A stretch of 64,000 bases of DNA, from positions 4,174,501 through 4,238,500 of the forward strand of contig NZ_JAPJZK010000001.1 of assembly GCF_026309355.1 (NCBI RefSeq), given 5' to 3'. Numbering within the stretch: position 1 is the stretch's first letter; every line of letters begins with the position of its first letter. Source of the DNA: Spartinivicinus marinus. Its GTDB lineage: Bacteria; Pseudomonadota; Gammaproteobacteria; Pseudomonadales; Zooshikellaceae. Made by a program: the position numbers and the translations under genes. The notes under the pieces are model-generated. The model was not told the origin of the DNA. It made no database searches and saw only the letters and a program-made list of their open reading frames with translations. Below are positions 19,063 to 29,900 of this stretch, piece after piece.

Positions 19063-22000
19063 ATGTTGTTAAAGCGGTTATTCAGTTTGGCAGCGGTCAT
19101 ATTTGGCCTTTCACAAATCCCTGCTTATGGGTTAAACCCCGATGGATTTGAACAAGGGATTCATACCGGCCATGTATTTGCCAGAGCCATCATAAAAGAT
19201 GATGATGGATATCCTCTATGGGCTGAGTATAATCAAGCAGGAGGGCATTCGCGCATACCTGTTAGTGGAGTACGTGCATTTAAATCTCTAGTGATTGCTG
19301 GTGATGCCTATAGGTCTTATATTGAGCAGTATCAACAACTCAAACGTATTTATGAAGATCAAGTTGATTTATTAACCATTGATCAATACAACAGTTTCCG
19401 TGAAAATAACTCCCTTAACTCTGCATTAAATCAGCCTATTCAAAAGCTGCCTCAATTACCTGTTGATACAAAAGTAGTTGCTATACCAGGTTTACAACAC
19501 CGTGCTACAACTGATGGTGAACAGTTAGCTATTAAATCGTTTCCAGTAGATCTGATTAAATATCCAGCAATTGAGGACAGCATTCAATCTTTATTAGTAG
19601 CGGAAGATGGTGAAATTCTTTATCAAAGCCAAAATCGGATTGGATATCTCACTGCATTTGGTACTAAAAAAGTTGGTGATGAAGTAGAAGATAGCTCAGA
19701 ATATAAAGGAAATGCTTACAATGGAAAAATGCAGAACTTTTTTGCGCCTATTCCTGGGGTATCCATTGAAAGTATTACAGGTTATGTCAATGGTTTTGGT
19801 GTAACAGACGAAAATGGCCGCTATGCCAGTACTTATCGTTTATCTCCTTGTCCTGGATTTAACTATACGCCAACGATCTATTCACATATTCGTCTTTACT
19901 ATAATAACTTTAACCCACGGGGCAAGCCAACAGTCCCTTATTATCTACAACGGCTGTCGGTTGATCGTTGTATGGGAATGGGAGCTTGGCCGCCAGGCTA
20001 CGATCTAGCTGCCATTGCTGCATGGAATTACGTAAGAGGGTTGGTAATTGCTTCTCCTGAAAATGTACAGCGAATTGACATACCTGTTGGTGTGCATTTA
20101 ATTAGTGGGCAGGTAGTTTTTAATAATGTAGAAATCACCGAAGATAAAACTACTTATAGTGCAGAGGCTAGCCCAGAAGTATTAATGCTACAACCAACTT
20201 TGGATTATGACGGTGATGGTACAGATGATATTGTGGAGCGTGGTAAGATTAATCCTGAAGATGGTCAATTTATTAAGGATGAAGCAGGCGATTTACAAGG
20301 TATTTCTTTATCTGGCTCACCTCGTAGTGATCATCAACCTAACTTTACCAAACTGATTGATACACAAGCCCATGCTACTCCTCAGGGTTTGTTAAAAACC
20401 ATAAACAAGGAAGACTTAGCCAATACTGATATTTATGTGTTTCGTGAGTCTACAGGCGAATTAATAACTGAACGGGTTGGGCTCAGCGAAAATGAAGCTA
20501 ATAGCTATGATACTGGTGTGAGTAAAAATAATAGCTTCTTCTATCAAATGATGGTGCGCAGTCCAGAAGATGTATTTAGTTTTAAGCGCCAAGCTTATGA
20601 TGACTGGAGTGACTGGCAAGCCAAGAATAAAATGAATCCTGCTTTATTTGAACGTAAGGCAGATCATTTACGTACAGGTGAGCCCATTCGGGTAATCGCC
20701 ATTAACCGGGCTACCGGTTATATCGGTACCGCATTAACCACCCTGGGAGGCACCCAAGCTGGAGGTAATATAACATCACCTGTACCCACCATTATACTAT
20801 CACCGCCTAATTTAAAAGTATGGGCTACACGTCGTTACCAACCACAAGGGATTAAAGCCAATAGCGATGCGAAGCGTCATAATATCGGCAATGAAGGGAC
20901 AGCCTTAACCAGTGACTATATTATTGAAGTACACACGGAATGGTTAGACAATGATGGACGGCCGCTGCCTGCCGAATTGGAAGGTCGTGGTTATACGGCA
21001 CGTTTAGCCAAAATTGTGCAAGACCCCAGCAAAAGTAACGATCCATTAGCCGCTAGTCAAATTCATGAAATTGCAATAGACCCTGGCCGTCGTTTGCAGG
21101 TGGTCAAGTTTACCGAGGGAAATGCCGGTAACTTTCATTACTATTTTCAGGTTAATGGTAGCCCAATTGATCGGGAAAATGACTTTTCTAGCAACCCTGA
21201 TCATGATGGGGTATTAAAATACCGCCCAAAAACCTATGTACCTTTACAAGTACAGCTTTATGATGAGAAAAATACACTTGTTCGAAAAGCCCATCTTAAA
21301 GCAATAGATAAAGAAGACGAGTTTGAGCCTATCTATCATTGGGTCTATCGTCCTGAGTTACAGTTCTCTGTTTATGATTTAGAAATAGACGCCATTCGCC
21401 GTAAAACGGGGGACGATAAAACCGTTAATATCTACGGGGAAAAAATACCCGTCATTAGTGGTAGTGACAATGCCTTAGAAGTGGCCTTCGATTTAATCAG
21501 CCCAGCCTTTAATCAACTGGAAACCATCGACGGCAAACGAGAGTTTGTCCTCGCCATGGGTGAGCAGGAATATGGCTTTGAAGTAAAACGAGAAGGCAGC
21601 GAACAAACCATTGTCTTTAACAATATCGAACACCTTTCTGAAATCGAACCTGAAGATTATCTAACCCTACGACTGTTTCTGAATAATGATGCCAGTAATA
21701 TTTTGTGGGAGTATGCGTTTACCAATCTTGCTATTGGTAGCCCCATTGTTGGTAATGACCAAAACTGGCGAGAGGATGGTACTTATGTCGTCACCGCCGA
21801 TGATCCGGTTGTACCTCTAGGGGCAGTGGTCATGGGGTATAATGCGGAAGGCAATGATCCCGCTACTATTGAATGGGAAGTAGACGGCGCAGGACGTATG
21901 GCTAAACCCGCTACTCAAAATGATACAGGTTATTTCCGTAATACACTCACGATGCCTCCAACCGCTGGTGCTAAAGGGATTGTGGCAGTTAAAACCCTAG

Positions 22001-25000
22001 GCTTAACGGAAGATACGGCCAAGTTCACTACAGTTGAAGTGCTCCCTGGTAAACCTCACCGCATTGAATATCAAGTAGAAAACAACGCCTTTATTGAGCA
22101 GGTGGGAGAAACCAAAGTTAAAGTGCGGGTGTTTGATAAACACGATAATATTGTCGCGGAACACACCCCGATTGACTGGTCAATTGCAGGTGATGTGTAT
22201 ATTACTGAGCAAGATAACAGTACGGATGAACGTGGTTATGCCACTGCCACGTTAAAAGGGAGTTTATTAGATGGCACCTTTGATTTAACAATTAAGTCTG
22301 GTGAGGCTGTTCGTACTGAGCCCATTACTATTCATCCAATCGATTTAGCGATTAAAGCGCCTAGCCTGGTTAGACCAAATGCACTGGAAACTATTGAAGT
22401 AACCGCCACCGGCTTAGGTAAAACCTTAGCCAATGTACCAATTTCCGTTATTAGTAATGTCGGACGATTAGTTAATAATGAGGTCATCACTAACAACCAA
22501 GGTAAAGCTTCTGTCTTATGGCATACTGGCTTTCAGTATAAAAAAGGCAAAGTAGTTGCTACCACAGGTATTACCTACTCTTCCAGCCAGGAAGTGACAG
22601 TGCAACCACTTGCTGTTAAAGCACATTTAAATGTTGGTAATGCAGTTATTGTGGGTGATCAAACAACCGATGCCACCTTTACACTCACTACCTTTACAAA
22701 TAATCAGCTTGATCTTAGTTACCCTACCTCAACCACTATTACCTTAAAAGGTCAGCCGGGTGAGAAACTGCCGGTTAAATTAGGTAGCGAAGCAGAACCC
22801 GCCATTGCACCTGTGGCTGCTTTTTTAATGAATGAACGCTGGAGGGATCAGGTTAAAGATGAAACTGGGTTATTTGAAGCTGAATTGACCAACGTCGATT
22901 TAGTCAAAGACCACCCATTAAGTGCTGGCTTTAGTTATCGCTTTGGTGTTGTTGAAGGTGAAGACAACGTAGAAAGTAAACTGCTGGTGTCAGATGCTGA
23001 ACACTTAGCCTTAAACCAAAATGTAGGCTTTCGTTTAGCGATTAAACCCACCGCGAACAGTGGTGAAATTGTTAAGTTAGGCGTTGGTCAAAAGCTGTTA
23101 CTGACCAGTGAAGGCAAGCTACGCTATCAAGTCACCACCAGTAATGGTATTTATCACTTAACCAGCGATGTATTATCTCTAAATCAATGGGCTACTGTTG
23201 TTGCCCGTTATGAAAATAACCAACTGACCTTGCTGGTTAATGGTCAACGTTTTGAAACTCAAGCGGAAGGTGATATCAGCTACGGCAGTAGTCGTGCATT
23301 AGTGCTAGGTAAACGGTTTAAAGGGCAAATCAGTGGATTCCGTTGGTATAACTTAAATGCTCCTGCTTTGGCACAACTACCTAATGGCCAACAACAAATG
23401 GAAGTCACGATTGGTCAAAACGGTACGACTCAAATCGACATCAGCAGTACAGGGGTATTAAACCAACAACCCACTGGTAGCAACCTTAGATTAGTTAAAG
23501 TGGCTGTTGTTTCTAAGCAAGCCGAACAGTATTTAGGGGTGGTTTCCAGTCAATTATTTAGTGACACCTTAACTGCCAGCGCTAATATGCATGGGGCTAC
23601 TGTCAATGCAGTGGGTTATAATAATACACCTGTCAATTTACCTTTAAGTTCAGTATTTACACCTGCTTATGCATTTTGGGATGTGGACTGGAAGTCTTGG
23701 GCAGAAACTGCCGTAGAGTGGGGTAAAGAAGCCTTATCTTGGGTTGTGCCCTATGAAGATATTGCCGAATTAGGTAAACAAATATACTACCTGGCAACTG
23801 ACGATCCTAAATTTGAAGCTACCAAACTACTGACTGGGGCACTGGGAACAATTTCCATTATCCCCTTACCAGTCACCAAGCCCTTTAAATTGGTATCTAA
23901 AGGACTTAATAAACTATTTGATCGAATCGATCCCAACTCACCGTTTATCAAAGCATTAGCCGGAACGATTGGAAAACTTGCCAAACGTTGTTGGGATAAA
24001 CGTAGTTTTGATGACTTACAAGATGTTGCTGCTTTTATGGCCTTTTTGGCTGATGCAATAGTGCTAATTGATGAGCATGAAGAAGAATTCAAGTCATTTA
24101 TAGCTACTATCCAAAACAGTGAACACTTAATGGCTTGGATCGACTTATTTGCTATGTATACAGAAGGAGGATTTGAACAAGCATTGAGCTATCAGGGGGA
24201 CACAAGCCAATTACATATGCCATGGTATATAAACATAATTGATACAGTGGTACCTAAAGCCTATGCAAGAACGGATGTAAAAGGTTTGAAGATACCAGTT
24301 AAACGCTTGCTTAAGAGATTCAGAATATTTGAAGCACTAAAAAAAGATTTGAATATTAGTGATCACATTATAGGTGATATTTTTGTTCAAATACGTGACT
24401 ACTTAAAAAGCAAGGGTAGTATCAAGAGAAAATTAGAGATACGAAAAATATTCCTTAAGCCTCAATTTTGGAGAGCTGCATTTTTCATGAAAGCAGGGGT
24501 GGGTTCTGACCATATGATGAACTTACTAAAAGGATTTGAAGGACAAAGAATTTCGACCTATAAAATGATTGGTATAATTGCGTTTATTCAATACAAATTA
24601 TTTAAAAATAAGCCTGTCAATGAGGAATTATTAAAAGGTATATATACATTAATGTCACGATCATATAGCTATAATAATGCAATACGCGACAAAGATAAAA
24701 GCAAACCTGGCGTTAAGCCTGCGGTAGGCAACTTTAATGATATTCCTGCCGCACAATTTCAACTCGCTGTTGTGGCAGGCTACCTCGCTTCTAATTTCAA
24801 GCTGATTGCGGTGGAGAAAAATAATAAATTAATTGCAAATGTATTTGGTAATGTAGAAGTAGAGCTAGATAGAGAAGTTGATATTATTGTAGAAGATAAT
24901 GGAATCCAAAAATGGATCGAAGTAAAGTCTATGCTTATGTGTAGCTCCTTTAGCACCACCTGGAACTTTTTATATGTAAAGTTAACAAATGAATTCAATG

Positions 25001-25494
25001 AGTATGAAAAAAACAATAAGACAGGAAAAATAAAGGGAGTTGAGTGTAGCAAAACAGGAGGAAATACTTTAAGGCAGCTCACTTTAGATAGAACGTATGC
25101 TGGTTTAAATAACATTAAAGACAAAATAAAGTGGGTAGTTCAAGATTTTGAGTATACGCGAAAGAAAAAAAAGGGGAAAAAAGGAGAAGTAGAAACAGTA
25201 TATGGTATTGATAAAAAAAATCTTCCTAACAAGGTAGAAGCCTTTATAACTTCACAGCCGAAAAAAATAAATATTACCGAGCAGTTTGGGGTTAAATATA
25301 AATCCAGCTACACTTCAGAAGCATGGGATGAGTATTTAAAAGTATCTGCGAAGTCAATTAACCCATTAAAAGCAAATAAACCAGAAGCAGCATGGCTTGA
25401 GATTTTTGAGTCACTAAAAGCAACAAGCTTGCCTAAGGAAGGAAAGAAAAATATTGCTAATGAGCTTGTAAATTTCATTCCTGTTCCGGAGTAG
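19063..25494 (+). CDS. Large Ig/LamG protein with C-terminal PD-(D/E)XK nuclease-like domain; candidate polymorphic toxin
   Basis: A 2,143-residue protein with a Sec signal peptide (residues 1-24, ending IPAYG). Residues about 25-990 are of unknown fold, with a DYDGDGTDD calcium-type loop near 385. Big_1-like Ig domains follow (about 995-1180), then a LamG/concanavalin-like sandwich (about 1230-1435) and a hydrophobic/helical region (about 1545-1650). The C-terminus becomes Lys-rich and AT-richer. There, Asp1940 and Glu1953-Val-Lys1955 (VDIIV, 12 residues, then IEVK) match the PD-(D/E)XK nuclease core, in a setting typical of toxin tips. The ankyrin gene nine bases downstream fits an immunity partner. 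The family is not recognised by name and the delivery route is unknown. A nuclease-fold without killing function is possible. Confidence 0.8.
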   Translation: MLLKRLFSLAAVIFGLSQIPAYGLNPDGFEQGIHTGHVFARAIIKDDDGYPLWAEYNQAGGHSRIPVSGVRAFKSLVIAGDAYRSYIEQYQQLKRIYEDQVDLLTIDQYNSFRENNSLNSALNQPIQKLPQLPVDTKVVAIPGLQHRATTDGEQLAIKSFPVDLIKYPAIEDSIQSLLVAEDGEILYQSQNRIGYLTAFGTKKVGDEVEDSSEYKGNAYNGKMQNFFAPIPGVSIESITGYVNGFGVTDENGRYASTYRLSPCPGFNYTPTIYSHIRLYYNNFNPRGKPTVPYYLQRLSVDRCMGMGAWPPGYDLAAIAAWNYVRGLVIASPENVQRIDIPVGVHLISGQVVFNNVEITEDKTTYSAEASPEVLMLQPTLDYDGDGTDDIVERGKINPEDGQFIKDEAGDLQGISLSGSPRSDHQPNFTKLIDTQAHATPQGLLKTINKEDLANTDIYVFRESTGELITERVGLSENEANSYDTGVSKNNSFFYQMMVRSPEDVFSFKRQAYDDWSDWQAKNKMNPALFERKADHLRTGEPIRVIAINRATGYIGTALTTLGGTQAGGNITSPVPTIILSPPNLKVWATRRYQPQGIKANSDAKRHNIGNEGTALTSDYIIEVHTEWLDNDGRPLPAELEGRGYTARLAKIVQDPSKSNDPLAASQIHEIAIDPGRRLQVVKFTEGNAGNFHYYFQVNGSPIDRENDFSSNPDHDGVLKYRPKTYVPLQVQLYDEKNTLVRKAHLKAIDKEDEFEPIYHWVYRPELQFSVYDLEIDAIRRKTGDDKTVNIYGEKIPVISGSDNALEVAFDLISPAFNQLETIDGKREFVLAMGEQEYGFEVKREGSEQTIVFNNIEHLSEIEPEDYLTLRLFLNNDASNILWEYAFTNLAIGSPIVGNDQNWREDGTYVVTADDPVVPLGAVVMGYNAEGNDPATIEWEVDGAGRMAKPATQNDTGYFRNTLTMPPTAGAKGIVAVKTLGLTEDTAKFTTVEVLPGKPHRIEYQVENNAFIEQVGETKVKVRVFDKHDNIVAEHTPIDWSIAGDVYITEQDNSTDERGYATATLKGSLLDGTFDLTIKSGEAVRTEPITIHPIDLAIKAPSLVRPNALETIEVTATGLGKTLANVPISVISNVGRLVNNEVITNNQGKASVLWHTGFQYKKGKVVATTGITYSSSQEVTVQPLAVKAHLNVGNAVIVGDQTTDATFTLTTFTNNQLDLSYPTSTTITLKGQPGEKLPVKLGSEAEPAIAPVAAFLMNERWRDQVKDETGLFEAELTNVDLVKDHPLSAGFSYRFGVVEGEDNVESKLLVSDAEHLALNQNVGFRLAIKPTANSGEIVKLGVGQKLLLTSEGKLRYQVTTSNGIYHLTSDVLSLNQWATVVARYENNQLTLLVNGQRFETQAEGDISYGSSRALVLGKRFKGQISGFRWYNLNAPALAQLPNGQQQMEVTIGQNGTTQIDISSTGVLNQQPTGSNLRLVKVAVVSKQAEQYLGVVSSQLFSDTLTASANMHGATVNAVGYNNTPVNLPLSSVFTPAYAFWDVDWKSWAETAVEWGKEALSWVVPYEDIAELGKQIYYLATDDPKFEATKLLTGALGTISIIPLPVTKPFKLVSKGLNKLFDRIDPNSPFIKALAGTIGKLAKRCWDKRSFDDLQDVAAFMAFLADAIVLIDEHEEEFKSFIATIQNSEHLMAWIDLFAMYTEGGFEQALSYQGDTSQLHMPWYINIIDTVVPKAYARTDVKGLKIPVKRLLKRFRIFEALKKDLNISDHIIGDIFVQIRDYLKSKGSIKRKLEIRKIFLKPQFWRAAFFMKAGVGSDHMMNLLKGFEGQRISTYKMIGIIAFIQYKLFKNKPVNEELLKGIYTLMSRSYSYNNAIRDKDKSKPGVKPAVGNFNDIPAAQFQLAVVAGYLASNFKLIAVEKNNKLIANVFGNVEVELDREVDIIVEDNGIQKWIEVKSMLMCSSFSTTWNFLYVKLTNEFNEYEKNNKTGKIKGVECSKTGGNTLRQLTLDRTYAGLNNIKDKIKWVVQDFEYTRKKKKGKKGEVETVYGIDKKNLPNKVEAFITSQPKKINITEQFGVKYKSSYTSEAWDEYLKVSAKSINPLKANKPEAAWLEIFESLKATSLPKEGKKNIANELVNFIPVPE

Positions 25495-25503
25495 GTGGAT
25501 AAA

Positions 25504-26718
25504 ATGATTATTGTTGAACTTGAATATGAATTAAAAAGAACTAAAATTTTTAAATGTATTAGGTCTGCGTGGGAAAAACTGAGTGAGGGATTTAGCCAGG
25601 AAAGCCTGAATAATTTGTCAACTGTGTTATGTGAAAATCAAGAGTCGAATGAAAGGTTCTACTCATTGTTTTTATATGATGAAATAAGCTCTATACGAGC
25701 ATTGAGTCATAAAAAGAAGTTTAACATTGAAATATATTGCATATCATACGAAAGTGTATTTTTATTGTTGGATATTTTAAAAACATCAAAAGCAAACAAT
25801 TTTACTTTAGTTGCTTTTCACCCTGATGGCTGTGATGAATATACTGGATTCCATGAGCGTGAACGTTTTATTTGTGAAGATGGAAATGTTAGAAGTGAAA
25901 AGTTTTATCCTCAGCTGGAAGGTGAAAACTATACAGCTAATGAGTTTGAGTTAGCAAAGTCGTCAAAAGAAGGAAACTTTTCTGATGTAGAAAAGCTTTT
26001 TAAAAAAGGAGTTAACCCTAACATTATTGTTCATGGTTATACTGCATTTTTTCATGCAATAAAACACGGTCAGTATGATATAGTTAAGTTTTTTTTAGAT
26101 AATGGCATTGACGTAAACACTGAACAACAAGATGTTTCTGGTAATACGGTAAATGGTTTGATAGTAGCTACAGAGTATGATCAAGAGAAAATTGTTAAAC
26201 TGCTGTGCAAATATAATGCAAATGTAAATTATATTGATAATAATAAAAGAAACATTCTCTACCATATGCTTATAGGTAATAAGTTTAATTTGGCAGCTGA
26301 TATTATAAAAAATGGAGCAGATGTAAACTCTGTTAGCAAATTTGGCGACCCTATAGCTGGATATGCAGTCTTGAAATTTGACTTAACTCGAAATTACCCT
26401 GAGCTGATAAAAGAAAGAAATAGTGTATTTAGATTAATGATAAGTAAAGGACTAGATATTACGACTAAACTAGATAAAAGCAATATATACTCGTATATAA
26501 TTGACGCTTCTAATGATGGAGATATACATTTAGTTAAAATTTTATTGCAGCACAACGTCAATGTTAATGCATATAATAAAGAATTAGAAATTACAGCTCT
26601 AGACTGCGCATTAAGAAATGATGATGCTGATGAACAAGAATATAAAGAAATTGCTTGCATATTACGTGCTGCTGGAGCCAAAACCTACGAAGAACTAAAA
26701 GCCGATGGCAAAGTTTAA
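25504..26718 (+). CDS. Ankyrin-repeat protein; candidate immunity protein
   Basis: A 404-residue protein without a signal peptide, so probably cytoplasmic. Residues 1-145 form a non-ankyrin N-terminal domain of unknown fold. From about 150 to the end there are ankyrin repeats with the usual GxxDIVKFLLDNGxDVN pattern (for example HGQYDIVKFFLDNGIDVN and DGDIHLVKILLQHNVNVN). The ATG at 25504 is preferred to the in-frame GTG at 25495 because GGTGG sits about 7 bases before it. The gap to the toxin-like gene is nine bases, so the two are probably co-transcribed. Ankyrin proteins are a known immunity class in polymorphic toxin loci, so toxin neutralisation is the likeliest role. This rests on context. 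Confidence 0.8.
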   Translation: MIIVELEYELKRTKIFKCIRSAWEKLSEGFSQESLNNLSTVLCENQESNERFYSLFLYDEISSIRALSHKKKFNIEIYCISYESVFLLLDILKTSKANNFTLVAFHPDGCDEYTGFHERERFICEDGNVRSEKFYPQLEGENYTANEFELAKSSKEGNFSDVEKLFKKGVNPNIIVHGYTAFFHAIKHGQYDIVKFFLDNGIDVNTEQQDVSGNTVNGLIVATEYDQEKIVKLLCKYNANVNYIDNNKRNILYHMLIGNKFNLAADIIKNGADVNSVSKFGDPIAGYAVLKFDLTRNYPELIKERNSVFRLMISKGLDITTKLDKSNIYSYIIDASNDGDIHLVKILLQHNVNVNAYNKELEITALDCALRNDDADEQEYKEIACILRAAGAKTYEELKADGKV

Positions 26719-26975
26719 CAACTATACTCAAGAAATAAAATAAGCAATTATGTCTAATTTATATGCAATGCTTAATGGCAACTTAAAAGTTGTTCAAGAG
26801 CTAGTACAGACAATATCATTTATAGCTAGTGGTTTCTCATGAGCTTGGCACCATTTGATTTCTTTTAATCAGGTGATAAAACATATGGCCCCTTGTTCGA
26901 CTGTACGCTTCAGCATATAGTTACACATTTTTGCTAATACCCGATTGGTGGTAGTTTTTAGTGGTAATAAGACAG

Positions 26976-29900
26976 ATGAAAAATAAACAGTTTTACCATC
27001 TATTGGGTGGTTTTTTAAGCTTAATGTTATTAGCTTCAATGACAGTTCACTCTAATAGTTTATCTTCTCCTCACAGTTCATCAAATTCTGATGAGGTAAA
27101 AGCCTCTGATTGCAACTCAGTGCCTTGTCATGCAGAAGTAATTAATACTGCGCCTGAAGACTTAGAAGTATTACCCCGGTTTGCACCTCAGCACCGAGTA
27201 CGCCGAAGCGCTTTAATAGCAGATGCCAAGCCCTACCAAAACCAGTGTTTAGCTGCATTCGCGAATGGGGTTCAGTCTCATACGGCCGGACCAATTGAGT
27301 TTTGGTTAAATGCCCGGGTTACTGACCCTAGTTCAACCACACTACATGCTAGCTCGGTAACAGGAAGCGGCTGGTCAGTTTATTACAACTGTTATCATGG
27401 CTGGTGTAATGTCGACGGCCAACCATCAGTTTCTTTGCCACTAGCCGATTTTCAGTATTCATCCAGTGATTCCTATCAAAGGCTTTCAAATAGTGCAAAA
27501 TATACCTTTAAACGAAATGACTACGGTGAAATTAATGCAACCTATTATAATGAGCTTTATTTTGAGCCAGCTAATGATATTGCACGGATTAAAAAGTTAA
27601 CGGTTAATGGTAGTTCCAAACTTATTATGAAACCTGGTGATTACTGGGTAGAAAATCTTAGCTTTGGCTCAAGCAGTAAACTGGAAGTGAAAGGAGAAGG
27701 TACTGTAAGGCTATTTGTCAAAAATACCTTGAATGTTGGTTCTAAAGCATCGCTAAACTATTGGGGTAAGCCGGAAAATCTATTAATTATAGGCTGGGAC
27801 TCCATTAACTTTTCCAGCGAGTCAGGAACCAGTGGCTTTGTTTATGCACGAGGCACTGTTCCAATTAATTTTAATAGTCATATTTATGGTGCTGTCGCTG
27901 CCAGTTATATTCGGGTAAAAACCAGTAGTGGCGTCCACTACCGAGCAAATGCTTTAAAAAATTTGGACTTTGGCAGTATTTGTGACTTAGACAACGATGG
28001 TATTTATGATGGTAAAGACTCTGATGTTGATGGTGATAATATAACCAATGATGATGAGATACTAGCAGGAAGTGACCCTTATAACCCCAATGATATACCA
28101 CAAGATATGGATAATGATGGTGTTTTTGATGGAAAAGATAATGATATTGATGGGGATAATGTTACTAATGAGGATGAAATAGCAGCAGGTACCAATCCAA
28201 GAGATCCCAATGATTTTCCTGATAGCATAGTACCTATTATTGAGCTTACTGGGGCTACCGAGCGTACAGTTAATACATCCATCATAACGATTGCAGGCAA
28301 GGTGACAGATTCAGGTAGTGGGGTTAAATCAGTTTGGCTGGTAAAACATAATAACCATGACACCCAAATATACCCAGAACTGGATGAAAACGGTGTCTTT
28401 AACTTAGAGCTACCTCTTCAACCTGGACTTAATGAATTTACTTTATGGGCAAAAGATAATAAAGACAATCAATCTTCAGTGCAGTTAGCTTTTAGCTTTC
28501 AATCCATGCTTAAGCTGGGTAATATTTCCCCTGAATCTGGAAGTATTCTTAATAATAAAGAAGTAGGCATTACCGGTTATTTTGAAACCAGTATAACTGA
28601 CTTAAACCAAATAACGGCACAATTAGCAGGCAAACAATTAGCATTAGTTACAGGTATAAAGCCAAATACAGTTCAATTCTCTACAACCTTACAATTAAAT
28701 CATGGTTATAATGCCTTAGATCTCAATATTGTTACTGCAGCTCAAAGCATCAACCAGACTATAACTTATAAGTATCAGCCTGATGATTTAAGTGGTATTT
28801 TACCTCCTAAGATAAACCTGTTATCACCTGGAAAAAGCAGCTTTATCACAGACAATAAGGTTACTTTGTATGGTCGAATAACGAGTAAAGTTGGTGGTTT
28901 AACTGCAACATTAAACAGTAATGATCCTATTCAATTAACCAAAGTAACAGGTGATGAGTATTTATTTAGACAGCAGGTTACTGTCCCTGAACAGGAAAAA
29001 GTGGAATATCAATTACTTGTTACTGATGCGCTGGGCTTATCTAGTACTGAAATTATTACGTTGTTCCAAGATTTCACTGAACCAACGATTATTCTTCCTG
29101 CAACATTAAAGTCAGGTTCTTCAGTTAATATTGTGAATACGGAACGGTATTTATTAGCTGGAGAAGTCACTGATAATAATATCCGCAGCTTTACCATTAA
29201 TGGCAATCCTGTTGCTTTATTACCAGCTGGGGATAACCGGTTTTTATTTGAATCTTTAATTCAGCTTCCAGCAAATGAGCCTTTTAGAGTTAGTTTGGAA
29301 GCAAAGGACGCCTCTGGCTATAAAGACAAGAAAACTATCCTTTTCAAAGCCAATAATCCGCTAAACATGCAGTGGGTGTCTCCTAGTTTTCCATATCAAT
29401 GGATAATAGGAGAAACTGATCAGCTAACTGTTCTTGCCGCTGTAACTAATAGCAGCAACTCTGAAGAATATACCGCCCAACTAACTGACGCTAATGGTCA
29501 ACAACGGTTGTTGGGTATTACTCAAGAAGGAGCATTGCTTTCAATTGCAATTCCTGAACTTGAAAATGTAGGCCAGTATCGATTAACTGTAACGGCAAAA
29601 CACTCAAGCAATACAGTTATAGGTGAGTTAGTGGGGACTATTAATGCTGTTAGCCAAAGTGTAGCACCGCTATCTATAAGCCAGATTACACCTCAGAATG
29701 GTGCTAAACATATCGAACCAGATAGCTTTATAAGCTTACAGTTTAACCAGCCTATCAAGAATAAGGATATTAGTATTGAGGTTAGGCAAACAGCACATGG
29801 ATTAACCTACATTAATACCAATAACCTGCATAAAAGTGATAAGGATGTACAATTTTTATTTGCCAAAGGTCAACAACTAAAGCGCGTCGATTTAGATCAG

